Part shown: positions 32,535-40,311 of the stretch, in pieces
Numbering within the stretch: the stretch's first letter is position 1
Layout of the letters: every line of letters starts with the position of its first letter
Assembly (NCBI RefSeq): GCF_000344155.1
Contig: NZ_BAOQ01000011.1
Location: 62,001-126,000 of the forward strand
Length of the DNA: 64,000 bases
DNA from: Gordonia paraffinivorans NBRC 108238
GTDB taxonomy: Bacteria; Actinomycetota; Actinomycetes; Mycobacteriales; Mycobacteriaceae
Direction: 5' to 3'
Notes under the pieces: model-generated
What the model saw: the letters and a program-made list of their open reading frames with translations, nothing else
Told to the model about the DNA's origin: nothing
Database searches by the model: none
Position numbers and translations under genes: made by a program

Positions 32535-34373
32535 ATGACCGCAACGGACCTGATCACCTTTCCCCACGAGACCGGGGTCGACGTCGCGACCCTTCCCGCC
32601 GCGTTCCAGCAGACGATCACTGTGCGACCCGACGCGGTGGCGATCCGTACCGTCGCCGGCACGCGGCAGATCACCTGGTCGGAGTACGGGACCCGGGTCG
32701 AGGCGATCGCCGGTGGTCTTGCCGCGCTGGGGATCTCGCGCGGCGACACGATCGGCATCATGCTCACCAACCGGCCGGAGTTCCACCTCGTCGACACCGC
32801 CGCGCTCCACCTCGGGGCGATCCCGTTCTCGATCTACAACACCAGTTCGCCGGACCAGGTCGAGTACCTGTTCGGCAACGCCGGGAACAAGGTCGTCATC
32901 ACCGAGCAGGCGTTCCTCCCGGTGATCACCTCCGCGGCCTCCGGCATCGAGAAGATCATCCTGGTCGACGGTGACACCGACGCCACGCTCTCCCTCGAGG
33001 AGGTCGAGCGACTCGCTTCGCCCGCGGGGTTCGACTTCGCAGCGTCATGGCAGGCGGTCGAGCCCGACGATCTCGCGACGCTCATCTACACCTCCGGGAC
33101 CACCGGCCCGCCGAAGGGCGTCGAGATCACCCACCGCAACATCATCGCCGAGCTCGCGTCGCTCGCCGACATCGTCGACGCCGGGTTCGACGACCGGGCG
33201 ATCTCGTATCTGCCGGCCGCCCACATCGCCGACCGGGTGTCCTCGCACGCGGCGAACATGGTGCGCGGCATCCAGCTCACCACCGTGCCCGACCCGCGGG
33301 AGATCGCCGCAGCGCTGCCCGAGGTGCGCCCGACCTTCTTCTTCGGGGTGCCGCGGGTGTGGCAGAAGATCCGGGCCGGCATCGAGGCGAGACTCGGCGA
33401 GGAGACCAGCCCCGTCAAGAAGGCCCTCGCGGGGTGGGCCCTCGGGATGGGGACCAAGGCCGCCGACGCCCGACTCGCCGGCCGCGAACTCGGTGTGCTG
33501 GACCGCATCGGACACGAACTGGCCGACAGGCTGATCCTGCACAAGGTGCGCGCCGCGCTCGGCCTCGACGAGGTGGACTTCGCCGGGTCGGGTGCTGCGG
33601 CGATCCCGCTCGAGGTGCTGAAGTACTTCCTGGGCCTGGGTCTTCCGGTGCTCGAGGTCTGGGGCATGTCGGAGACGACGGGCGTCTCTACGATGACCAC
33701 CCCGGACGACCTGAAGATCGGCACGGTGGGCAAGCCCATCCGCGGCATCGAGGTCAAGCTCGCCGAGGACGGGGAGCTCCTGGTGCGCGGGCCGGTCGTC
33801 ATGAACGGCTACCGCAAGCAACCCGACAAGACGGCCGAGACCATCGACCCCGACGGGTGGCTGGCCACCGGCGACATCGCGACCATCGACGCCGACGGGC
33901 ACGTCACGATCGTCGACCGCAAGAAAGAACTGATCATCAACGAGTCCGGAAAGAACATGTCGCCCACCAACATCGAGAACACGATGAAGGCGGTGTCGTC
34001 GCTCATCGCTCAGGTCGTGGCGATCGGCGACGGCGAGCCCTATGTGTCGGCGCTGGTGGTGCTCGATCCCGAGGCCGTCGAGGCCTATGCCAAACGCCTG
34101 AACCTGGGGCAGGGTGGCTTCGCCGAATTGTCGTCCCATCCGGCGATCGTCGAGGAGATCACCGGGGCGATCCGGGAGGGCAACACCAGGCTCTCGCGGG
34201 TCGAGCAGGTGAAGCGGTTCACCATCGTGCCCACCGCATGGGATCCCGGCGGCGACGAACTGACACCCACGATGAAGTTGCGCCGCAACCCGATCGCGAC
34301 GAAGTACGCCGCCGAGATCGGCGCGCTGTATGCGCCCGGGCCGAACGCATCTGTGGTCGACCTGCGTTCGTGA
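32535..34373 (+). CDS. Long-chain fatty-acid-CoA ligase
   Basis: This AMP-forming acyl-CoA synthetase of 612 residues activates fatty acids with ATP and CoA. The P-loop is YTSGTTGPPKG, the adenine-binding WGMSETTG motif follows, and the hinge region is GDIATIDADGHVTIVDRKK with LIINESGKNMSP downstream; the C-terminal catalytic Lys region is TPTMKLRRN. Length and the late Pro/Trp-rich PTAWDPGGDE insert match FadD11/FadD15-type synthetases. ATG 32535 is chosen over GTG 32520 because it follows CGAGGGGCC at good spacing. TATTGT at 32493-32498 may be a -10. It converges with eutC, the two stops being six bases apart. Confidence 0.9.
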   Translation: MTATDLITFPHETGVDVATLPAAFQQTITVRPDAVAIRTVAGTRQITWSEYGTRVEAIAGGLAALGISRGDTIGIMLTNRPEFHLVDTAALHLGAIPFSIYNTSSPDQVEYLFGNAGNKVVITEQAFLPVITSAASGIEKIILVDGDTDATLSLEEVERLASPAGFDFAASWQAVEPDDLATLIYTSGTTGPPKGVEITHRNIIAELASLADIVDAGFDDRAISYLPAAHIADRVSSHAANMVRGIQLTTVPDPREIAAALPEVRPTFFFGVPRVWQKIRAGIEARLGEETSPVKKALAGWALGMGTKAADARLAGRELGVLDRIGHELADRLILHKVRAALGLDEVDFAGSGAAAIPLEVLKYFLGLGLPVLEVWGMSETTGVSTMTTPDDLKIGTVGKPIRGIEVKLAEDGELLVRGPVVMNGYRKQPDKTAETIDPDGWLATGDIATIDADGHVTIVDRKKELIINESGKNMSPTNIENTMKAVSSLIAQVVAIGDGEPYVSALVVLDPEAVEAYAKRLNLGQGGFAELSSHPAIVEEITGAIREGNTRLSRVEQVKRFTIVPTAWDPGGDELTPTMKLRRNPIATKYAAEIGALYAPGPNASVVDLRS

Positions 34374-34379
34374 CCGTTC

Positions 34380-35192
34380 TCAATCGGAGGTGATCGCACC
34401 CCGGTCGTCGACCGTGAGCGAGTCCTGACGCGAGGTGTCCTTCAGGTCGACACCCGAGCGTCCCAGCTTTCGGGCTCCGTCGACGAGCGACGCCGCAACC
34501 CGTGCGGCCACCTCGTACTGCAGGCCGTCGGGCGGGTGGATGTTGGAGATGCAGTTGCGGTCGGCGTCGGTGCGGCCGGGTCTGGGCAGGTGCGTGAGAT
34601 AGATGCCCAGGCTGTCGGCGACCGAGAGCCCCGGTCGTTCCCCGATGATCACCAGCAGAGTGGTCACGCCGAGGGTCTCGCCGATGTGGTCGCCGAGCGC
34701 GACCCGCGCCTGGGTGGCGACGACCGGTGGCGCGATGGTGTAGCGGCCGGCGAACGCGTCGAGCAGTGCGCCAAGCAGTCCGTGCGCATGGTCGACGACG
34801 GCTCGCGGCGAGAGTCCGTCGGCGATGACGATCCCGATCTCGGCATCGGAGCGAGGAATTCGCGACAGGTCCGCCGGTGTGCGCCCCAGGTCCGGCCGGC
34901 GCAGGTACTCGCTTCGCGTCGATGCCCGGCTCGTGACGATCACCGGGTCGTCGAGCCCGAGATCTGCGAGGGTCGCGGCGAACGCCTCTGCGTCGAGGGG
35001 GTCGTGCACCGCGTCGCGAGCCGCCGCATGCGCGGCCTGGAATTCGAGGACCCGTCGCGTCGGCAACGAGTTCCCGGCCCGACCCAATCCGATGCGGGCC
35101 TGGGTGGTCCGTCGCAGCGGCGCCCACACATCGATGGTCGGATCATGCTCTGCCGGAACGTGTTCCGGGTCGGTCATCGTTCGGTCGCTCAT
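34380..35192 (-). CDS. eutC: Ethanolamine ammonia-lyase small subunit
   Basis: EutC forms the active lyase with EutB, converting ethanolamine to acetaldehyde and ammonia with adenosylcobalamin. The product is 270 residues. Family features are TTQARIGLGRAGNSLPT near the N-terminus, DEIGIVIADGLSP-type sequence (here AEIGIVIADGLSPRAV), VVATQARVALGDHIGE and NCISNIHPPDGL near the C-terminus. ATG 35192 overlaps the eutB stop; MTDPEH at 35177 is an alternative. No eut shell genes are present, so the enzyme should act free in the cytosol and serve nitrogen or carbon supply. Acetaldehyde dehydrogenase and the reactivase eutA are not in the window. Confidence 0.93.
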   Translation of the reverse strand: MSDRTMTDPEHVPAEHDPTIDVWAPLRRTTQARIGLGRAGNSLPTRRVLEFQAAHAAARDAVHDPLDAEAFAATLADLGLDDPVIVTSRASTRSEYLRRPDLGRTPADLSRIPRSDAEIGIVIADGLSPRAVVDHAHGLLGALLDAFAGRYTIAPPVVATQARVALGDHIGETLGVTTLLVIIGERPGLSVADSLGIYLTHLPRPGRTDADRNCISNIHPPDGLQYEVAARVAASLVDGARKLGRSGVDLKDTSRQDSLTVDDRGAITSD

Positions 35193-36598
35193 CGTCCGGC
35201 CGCCAGGGGTAGCAGGGGAGAGGCCGCCGGGTCGACCGGGAGAATCCGGCCGTCGGCGTCGGCCATGCCGAGTCTTGCCAGCCATTCCTCGAACTCCGGC
35301 GCCGGACGCAGGCCGAGCGCCTGGCGCACGTACAGCGCGTCGTGGAACGCGAGACTCTGGTAGCCGAGCATCACGTCGTCGGCGCCCGGGACCGCGATGA
35401 CGAAGGCCGCGCCCGCGACGCCGAGCAGGGTGAGGAGAGTGTCCATGTCGTCCTGGTCGGCCTCGGCATGATTGGTGTAGCAGACGTCGACGCCCATGGG
35501 TAGCCCGAGCAGCTTGCCGCAGAAGTGATCTTCGAGTCCGGCGCGGATGATCTGTTTGCCGTCGTAGAGGTACTCGGGACCGATGAACCCGACGACGGTG
35601 TTGACCAGCAGTGGATCGAGTGCACGTGCCACCGCGTATGCCCGCGCCTCGAGGGTCTGCTGGTCGACCGGCTTGCCGTCGGTGCCGAGGTGTGCGCCCG
35701 CCGACAATGCCGACCCCTGGCCGGTTTCCAGGTACATGACGTTGTCGCCGACGGTGCCACGCTGCAACGAGCGGCCAGCCTCGTTGGCCTCCTGCAGGAT
35801 CGACAGCGTCACGCCGAACGCGGCGTTGGCGCCCTCGGTACCGGCGATCGACTGGAAGACGAGATCGACCGGAACACCCTGTCCGATGAGGTCGACGGTC
35901 GTCGTGACATGCGACAACACGCACGACTGCATCGGGATCTCGTAGCGCCGGCGGATGTCGTCGAGCATGTGCAGCAGGTCGGCCGTCGTGTGCGGCGAGT
36001 CCGACGCCGGGTTGATCCCGATGACCGCGTCGCCGCATCCCATGAGCAGGCCGTCGAGTGTGGCGGCCGCGATCCCGCGCGGATCGTCGGTCGGATGGTT
36101 CGGTTGCAGACGCGTGGCGATCCGGCCCGGGAGGCCGATCGTCGTGCGGAAGGCGGAGGTCACCCGGATCGCCGCGGCGACCAGGATCAGGTCCTGGTTG
36201 CGCATGATCTTCGATGTCGCGGCGGCCATCTCCGGCGTCACCGCAGGGGAGATGCGGGCGATCCGCTCCGCCGCGTCGGGCCTGGTCGAGGTCTCCAGCA
36301 GCCAGTCGCGGAACCCGCCGACGGTCAGGTGTGAGATCTCGGTGAACGCCTGCCGGTCGTGCGTGTCGACGATCAGTCGCGTCACCTCGTCCGACTCGTA
36401 CGGAACGAGCAGGTCCTCGAGGAACGTCGACAGCGGGACGTCCGCCAACCGCCATGCGGCAGCCGCACGTTCGGCGTCGGATGAGGCGGCGCAGCCCGCG
36501 AGTTCGTCGCCCGACCGTCGCGGTGTGGCCTTTGCCATGAGTTCGACGAGGCCGTCGAACTCATACGTCGTCCCGGAGATCGTCTGCGTGTACCTCAT
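35189..36598 (-). CDS. eutB: Ethanolamine ammonia-lyase large subunit
   Basis: EutB is the catalytic TIM-barrel subunit that binds ethanolamine and the adenosyl part of B12. The product is 469 residues, normal length. Recognisable parts are IMRNQDLILVAAAIRV, GCGDAVIGINPASDS, QSCVLSHVTTT, MYLETGQGSALSAGAHLG, GFIGPEYLYDGKQIIRAGLEDHFCGKLLGLPMGVDVCYTNHAEAD (read in pieces) and MLGYQSLAFHD. It is first in a two-gene unit coupled to eutC by an ATGA overlap and is divergent from the BadI-type operon. A possible promoter and a nine-codon upstream frame precede it. I saw no cobalamin riboswitch in the 140-base leader. Confidence 0.95.
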   Translation of the reverse strand: MRYTQTISGTTYEFDGLVELMAKATPRRSGDELAGCAASSDAERAAAAWRLADVPLSTFLEDLLVPYESDEVTRLIVDTHDRQAFTEISHLTVGGFRDWLLETSTRPDAAERIARISPAVTPEMAAATSKIMRNQDLILVAAAIRVTSAFRTTIGLPGRIATRLQPNHPTDDPRGIAAATLDGLLMGCGDAVIGINPASDSPHTTADLLHMLDDIRRRYEIPMQSCVLSHVTTTVDLIGQGVPVDLVFQSIAGTEGANAAFGVTLSILQEANEAGRSLQRGTVGDNVMYLETGQGSALSAGAHLGTDGKPVDQQTLEARAYAVARALDPLLVNTVVGFIGPEYLYDGKQIIRAGLEDHFCGKLLGLPMGVDVCYTNHAEADQDDMDTLLTLLGVAGAAFVIAVPGADDVMLGYQSLAFHDALYVRQALGLRPAPEFEEWLARLGMADADGRILPVDPAASPLLPLAAGR

Positions 36599-36637
36599 CG
36601 AAGGTCCTCACGGCTTGTCATGGTGTCCCGAAGTCTA
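36595..36637 (-). promoter_or_regulatory. eutB promoter element with short upstream reading frame
   Basis: On the minus strand TAGACT (36637-36632) fits a -10. About ten bases later ATG 36621 opens the frame MTSREDLR, whose stop at 36597-36595 overlaps the eutB ATG (GATGA). Such a near-leaderless mini-frame could couple translation into eutB. The start and its use are inferred only. Confidence 0.3.
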
Positions 36638-36745
36638 GGTTCGGCACCTTCGGGTCGCATGACGAACGACCGACCTCACATGCGTGTCCGCTCCTGCTCC
36701 GAACCCTGCGCCGAACCCTCTTCAGAACCTTCCGGGGAGTGACCC

Positions 36746-36799
36746 TTGACACATCGGAGGCGATGAATGTACGTTCACTCATACCGAACGAGTTATTCA
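36746..36799 (+). promoter_or_regulatory. Promoter and dyad operator of the ring-cleavage operon
   Basis: TTGACA (36746-36751) is followed after 18 bases by TACGTT (36770-36775), a TAnnnT-type -10. A nested dyad covers the -10: outer arms TGAAT/ATTCA at 36764-36768 and 36795-36799, inner arms CGTTC/GAACG at 36772-36776 and 36786-36790, sharing one centre near 36781. This layout suits repression, probably by the TetR protein encoded at the operon end. Confidence 0.5.
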
Positions 36800-36936
36800 C
36801 AACGCCCTGCTCCGGGCGCTGCGACCGCGATTCACCTGCGGGTATGTCGTCCGTTCAGCATCATGCGCCGGGTGTGTTCACGGCCGAGTCGGTCGGCGCA
36901 CCGCGTCTGGCATCGCACGGCACGGCACTCGGCATG

Positions 36937-36996
36937 CCCGATCCACCCAGTCCCGATCCACCCAGACCCGATCCACCCAGACCCGATCCACCCAGA
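36937..36996 (+). repeat. 15-bp tandem repeat in badI leader
   Basis: Four copies of CCCGATCCACCCAGA (the first ends in T) run directly into the ribosome site GGAG (36997-37000) of the BadI-type gene. A 5' leader of over 200 bases carrying a variable repeat next to the ribosome site could tune expression. Starts at 36937, 36952, 36967, 36982. Confidence 0.9.
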
Positions 36997-37008
36997 GGAG
37001 TGAGCAGG

Positions 37009-37800
37009 ATGGACTACGAAGACGTCGACTACACCGTCGAGGGCCACACCGCGATCATCACGATGAACCGACCTCACCGGTACAACGCCTTTCGGGCCAA
37101 GACCGTGGAGGAGATGATCCACGCGTTCCGTCGTGCCTGGGCCGACAACGGGGTACAGGCCGTCATCCTCACCGGGGCCGGCGACAAGGCGTTCTGCACC
37201 GGCGGTGACGTGAAGCAGCGTGCCGAGACCGGCGACTACGGTCCGAGCGAGAGCGGCATGTTCGAGATCGGCAACCTGCACAAGACGATCCGCGACATCC
37301 CCAAGCCGGTCATCGCCGCCGTCAACGGCCTCGCCATCGGCGGCGGACACGTCCTGCACGTCCTGTGTGACCTCACCATCGCCGCCGACACGGCACGTTT
37401 CGGCCAGTCCGGTCCCAAGGTCGGCTCTTTCGACGCCGGGTTCGGCTCGGCCTACCTCGCCCGCGTGGTCGGGGAGAAGCGAGCCCGCGAGATCTGGTTC
37501 CTGTGCCGCCAGTACGATGCCGCGACCGCCGAACGGTGGGGTCTGGTCAACTGGGTCGTCCCCGCCGCCGACCTCCTCGACGAGGCCAAGAAGGTGGCCG
37601 CCGAGATCGCCGAGAAGTCGCCCACCGCGCTGCGTTTCCTCAAGCAGAGCTTCAATGCCGACACCGACCACCAGGCGGGACTGTCCAACCTGGCGATGAG
37701 CGCGCTCGACCTGTTCACCCATTCCCCCGAGGGCCTCGAGGGTGCCAACGCCTTCGCCGAGAAGCGCGCCCCGCAGTTCAACCAGTACGTCGGCGCCTGA
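37009..37800 (+). CDS. badI: 2-Ketocyclohexanecarboxyl-CoA hydrolase-like (BadI) crotonase
   Basis: The product is 263 residues of the crotonase fold. It closely resembles BadI of Rhodopseudomonas palustris, which hydrolytically opens 2-ketocyclohexanecarboxyl-CoA to pimelyl-CoA. Visible features are the oxyanion parts GAGDKAFCTGGD and GGGHVLHVLCDLTIA, then GPKVGSFDAGFGSAYLARV and REIWFLCRQYDA, which are shared with MenB, and SFNADTDHQAG, which points to BadI. MenB (DHNA-CoA synthase) is the main alternative; its usual N-terminal length is greater and menaquinone genes are absent, while a BadH-like gene follows at once. ATG 37009 is preceded by AGAGGAG; the open frame upstream only translates the DNA repeat. 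Confidence 0.8.
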   Translation: MDYEDVDYTVEGHTAIITMNRPHRYNAFRAKTVEEMIHAFRRAWADNGVQAVILTGAGDKAFCTGGDVKQRAETGDYGPSESGMFEIGNLHKTIRDIPKPVIAAVNGLAIGGGHVLHVLCDLTIAADTARFGQSGPKVGSFDAGFGSAYLARVVGEKRAREIWFLCRQYDAATAERWGLVNWVVPAADLLDEAKKVAAEIAEKSPTALRFLKQSFNADTDHQAGLSNLAMSALDLFTHSPEGLEGANAFAEKRAPQFNQYVGA

Positions 37801-37829
37801 GCGCCCCGGAACCCGCTGAGGAAAAACCC

Positions 37830-38579
37830 ATGACCGACAAGCACATCGCCGTCGTGACCGGCGCCGGTTCCGGTATCGGCAAGGCCATCGCCCTCGGCTT
37901 CGCCACGCAGGGCACCACCGTCGTCGCCGCCGACCTCGACCTCGATGCCGCCAAGCGCACCGCGGAACAGTCCCCGTCGATCATCCCGATGGCCGTCGAC
38001 GTCGCCGATCGCGCCACGGTCGACGAGCTGCGCGACGCCGTCGGCGCCGAGGTCGGGGTCCCGGACATCCTCGTCAACGCCGCCGGTTGGGATCGCACCG
38101 ACCGGTTCCTCGACGCCACAGCCGAATTCGCCGAGAAGGTCGTCGCGATCAACTACCTCGGACCGGTGCACATGGCCAGTGCATTCCTGCCGGGCATGGT
38201 GGAGGCGTCGAAGAACGACGACTGGCAGGGTGGTCGCGTCATCAACCTCGCCTCCGACGCAGGTCGCGTCGGCTCGGCCGGCGAGACCATCTACGCCGGC
38301 GCCAAGGGCGGCGTCATCGCGCTCTCCAAGTCGCTGGCCCGTGAGATGGCGCGCCATCGGATCACGGTAAACGCCGTCTGCCCGGGACCCACCGACACAC
38401 CCCTGTTCCAGGCCCAGCCCGACAAGCTGAAAGAGGCTCTCGTCAAAGCGATCCCGTTCCGGCGCCTCGCCACACCAGAAGAGGTCGCCGCCCCCGTGCT
38501 GTTCTTCGCCTCGCCCGCGGCGTCGTTCATCACCGGTCAGGTGCTCAGCGTCAGCGGCGGACTCACCATGGCCGGGTGA
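37830..38579 (+). CDS. badH: 2-Hydroxycyclohexanecarboxyl-CoA dehydrogenase-like (BadH) SDR
   Basis: This is a 249-residue short-chain dehydrogenase. The NAD-binding motif is VVTGAGSGIGKAIA, the structural NAAG-type motif is ILVNAAGWD, and the catalytic set is Ser in NLASDAGRVGS with YAGAKGG (Tyr-x-x-x-Lys). The segments SDAGRVGSAGETIYAGAKGG, VNAVCPGPTDTPL and GFITGQVLSVSGGLTM-like sequence (SFITGQVLSVSGGLTMAG) are strongly BadH-like, the enzyme that oxidises the 2-hydroxy ring to the keto form cleaved by BadI. It lies 29 bases after badI with a weak ribosome site TGAGGAAA. The NAD preference is inferred from the acidic residue after strand 2 (AADLDLD). Confidence 0.8.
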   Translation: MTDKHIAVVTGAGSGIGKAIALGFATQGTTVVAADLDLDAAKRTAEQSPSIIPMAVDVADRATVDELRDAVGAEVGVPDILVNAAGWDRTDRFLDATAEFAEKVVAINYLGPVHMASAFLPGMVEASKNDDWQGGRVINLASDAGRVGSAGETIYAGAKGGVIALSKSLAREMARHRITVNAVCPGPTDTPLFQAQPDKLKEALVKAIPFRRLATPEEVAAPVLFFASPAASFITGQVLSVSGGLTMAG

Positions 38580-38620
38580 CCGGCCCCATCCCGGTAACTC
38601 TCGAACCTCAGGGAACTCAC

Positions 38621-40294
38621 ATGACCCACGCATACGACGCCCACGCGTACCGCAGATTCTTCGAGCACGAGTTCACCTATCTCAACGGCTTCCGGCGTAA
38701 CGTCACCCGCTACGCCGGCGTCGTCGCGATGATCGACCCGACCACCGACCGGCAGTGGACCTATGCCGCGCTCGGCCGTGACGTCGACGCCCTCGCCGCA
38801 GGTCTCGCCGCCCGCGGCGTCAGCCCGGGCGACGTCGTCGCCTACCAGCTGATGAACGGGCCGGAGTTCGCCCGGCTCTACCTCGCCACCCAGGCCGCCG
38901 GAGCGGTCGGATCGCCGATGAACTTCCGGCTCGCGGCGGGGGAGAGCGCCGTCATCCTCAACATCAGCACGCCGAAGGTCTACATCTACGACACCGCCTT
39001 CACCCCGATGGTCACCGAGGCGGTTCGCCTCGCCGGTCACACGCCGGAACTGCTGGTGGGCGTGGGTGACGGCGACCTCGCCCAGGGCGACGGCGCGGCC
39101 TCGATCCGCTTTGCCGACCTGCCCGTCGCGGACGGGAACCCGCCGGAGGTCACGAGGACGATCTTCGACGAGACCACCCGGCTGTACACCTCGGGCACCA
39201 CCGGCATGCCGAAGGCGGTGCCCATGAACTCGGCCATCGAGATCTTCTCGGCGCACGACGTGATCATGCACTTCCCGCTGGCCCCGGACGACCGCACCCT
39301 CAACATGACCCCGTGGTTCCACCGCGGCGGTCTCTACTGCGCGGGCCCGAATCCGTCCTTCTACCTGGGATCGTCGGTGGTCCCGATGCGGACCTTCGAT
39401 CCCGCGCTCACCCTGGACTGGGTCGAGAAGTACCGGCTCACCTTCCTCATCGGGGCCCCGACCAACCTCGCGATGCTGGCCGCCGCTCAGTCGGCGAATC
39501 CGCGGGACCTGTCGAGCCTGCGCGGCATCGTCACCATGGGCGCCCCGCTCGAACGCGAAGCGGCGCTGCGGTATCAGGAGGTGCTCACTCCCCGCATCTA
39601 CAACGGGTACGGCAGCACCGAGGGGTTCTGGAACACCTTTCTGCGGCCCGGCGACCTGCCCGACCACGCCGGAACCGCCGGACGTGCCTGTATCGACGAC
39701 GAGGTGCGCGTGGTCCGCGTGCACGAGGACGGCCGGCTCGCCGATCCCGACGACGTCGTGGCCCGTGACGGCGAGGAGGTCGGTGAGGTCATCATCCGCT
39801 CGCCGAAATGCGCTGCCGCCTATCATGACTCGCCACAGCAGGAGAAGGCGATGTACAGCGGCAGCTGGTTGTACATCGGGGACCTCGCGACCTGGGACGC
39901 CGACGAGTACGTCACGATCGTCGGACGCAAGGACGACATGCTGATCTCCGGCGGCGAGAACGTCCATCCCGTCCAGGTGGAGGAGGCGCTGAACGGTCAT
40001 CCGGCCGTGGCCGATTCGCTGGTCGTAGGGATTCCCGACGATCGATGGGGAAGCCTCGTGGTCGCCTACATCGTCCCGGACGGCGAGCCGCCGACAGCCG
40101 AGGACCTCGATGCGTACTGCCGCGCCCACCCGATGCTGTCGACGTTCAAACGCCCACGCGCGTACCGCATCGTCGATTCGCTGCCCGTGTCGGCGACCGG
40201 AAAGAAGCTGCACTACAAGGCGACCGAAGCCGCGGCGCGGGAGATGGCCGAAGGGGCCTTCCGGGTTCCGGCAACCACCCACGTCGGCCCCTGA
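38621..40294 (+). CDS. Acid-CoA ligase, probable cyclohexanecarboxylate-CoA ligase
   Basis: This is an AMP-forming ligase of 557 residues. P-loop YTSGTTGMPKAV, adenine motif NGYGSTEG, hinge GRKDDMLISGGENVHP and the C-terminal catalytic lysine in SATGKKLHYK are all present. In this operon it most likely activates a ring carboxylic acid, as AliA does in R. palustris, to feed the dehydrogenase encoded next. A general aromatic or fatty acid substrate cannot be excluded. ATG 38621 follows CAGGGAAC. An in-frame GTG at 38576 overlaps the badH stop, but its 15-residue extension is not typical of the family. Confidence 0.75.
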   Translation: MTHAYDAHAYRRFFEHEFTYLNGFRRNVTRYAGVVAMIDPTTDRQWTYAALGRDVDALAAGLAARGVSPGDVVAYQLMNGPEFARLYLATQAAGAVGSPMNFRLAAGESAVILNISTPKVYIYDTAFTPMVTEAVRLAGHTPELLVGVGDGDLAQGDGAASIRFADLPVADGNPPEVTRTIFDETTRLYTSGTTGMPKAVPMNSAIEIFSAHDVIMHFPLAPDDRTLNMTPWFHRGGLYCAGPNPSFYLGSSVVPMRTFDPALTLDWVEKYRLTFLIGAPTNLAMLAAAQSANPRDLSSLRGIVTMGAPLEREAALRYQEVLTPRIYNGYGSTEGFWNTFLRPGDLPDHAGTAGRACIDDEVRVVRVHEDGRLADPDDVVARDGEEVGEVIIRSPKCAAAYHDSPQQEKAMYSGSWLYIGDLATWDADEYVTIVGRKDDMLISGGENVHPVQVEEALNGHPAVADSLVVGIPDDRWGSLVVAYIVPDGEPPTAEDLDAYCRAHPMLSTFKRPRAYRIVDSLPVSATGKKLHYKATEAAAREMAEGAFRVPATTHVGP

Positions 40295-40311
40295 GGCAGA
40301 AGGGAACCCCC

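Noticed and set aside
36599-36740. Cobalamin riboswitch before eutB
   Set aside because: The gap is too short and has no B12-box-like sequence I could recognise.
36937-36996. CRISPR array
   Set aside because: Repeats are tandem with no spacers; the same holds for the other three repeats.
36739-37008. Upstream start for the BadI-like gene
   Set aside because: It would translate the promoter dyad and the DNA repeat into a Pro/Asp/Arg chain; a good ribosome site marks 37009.
37009-37800. MenB (naphthoate synthase)
   Set aside because: Motifs are shared, but length, the SFNADTDHQAG segment and the BadH-like neighbour favour BadI; kept as an alternative.
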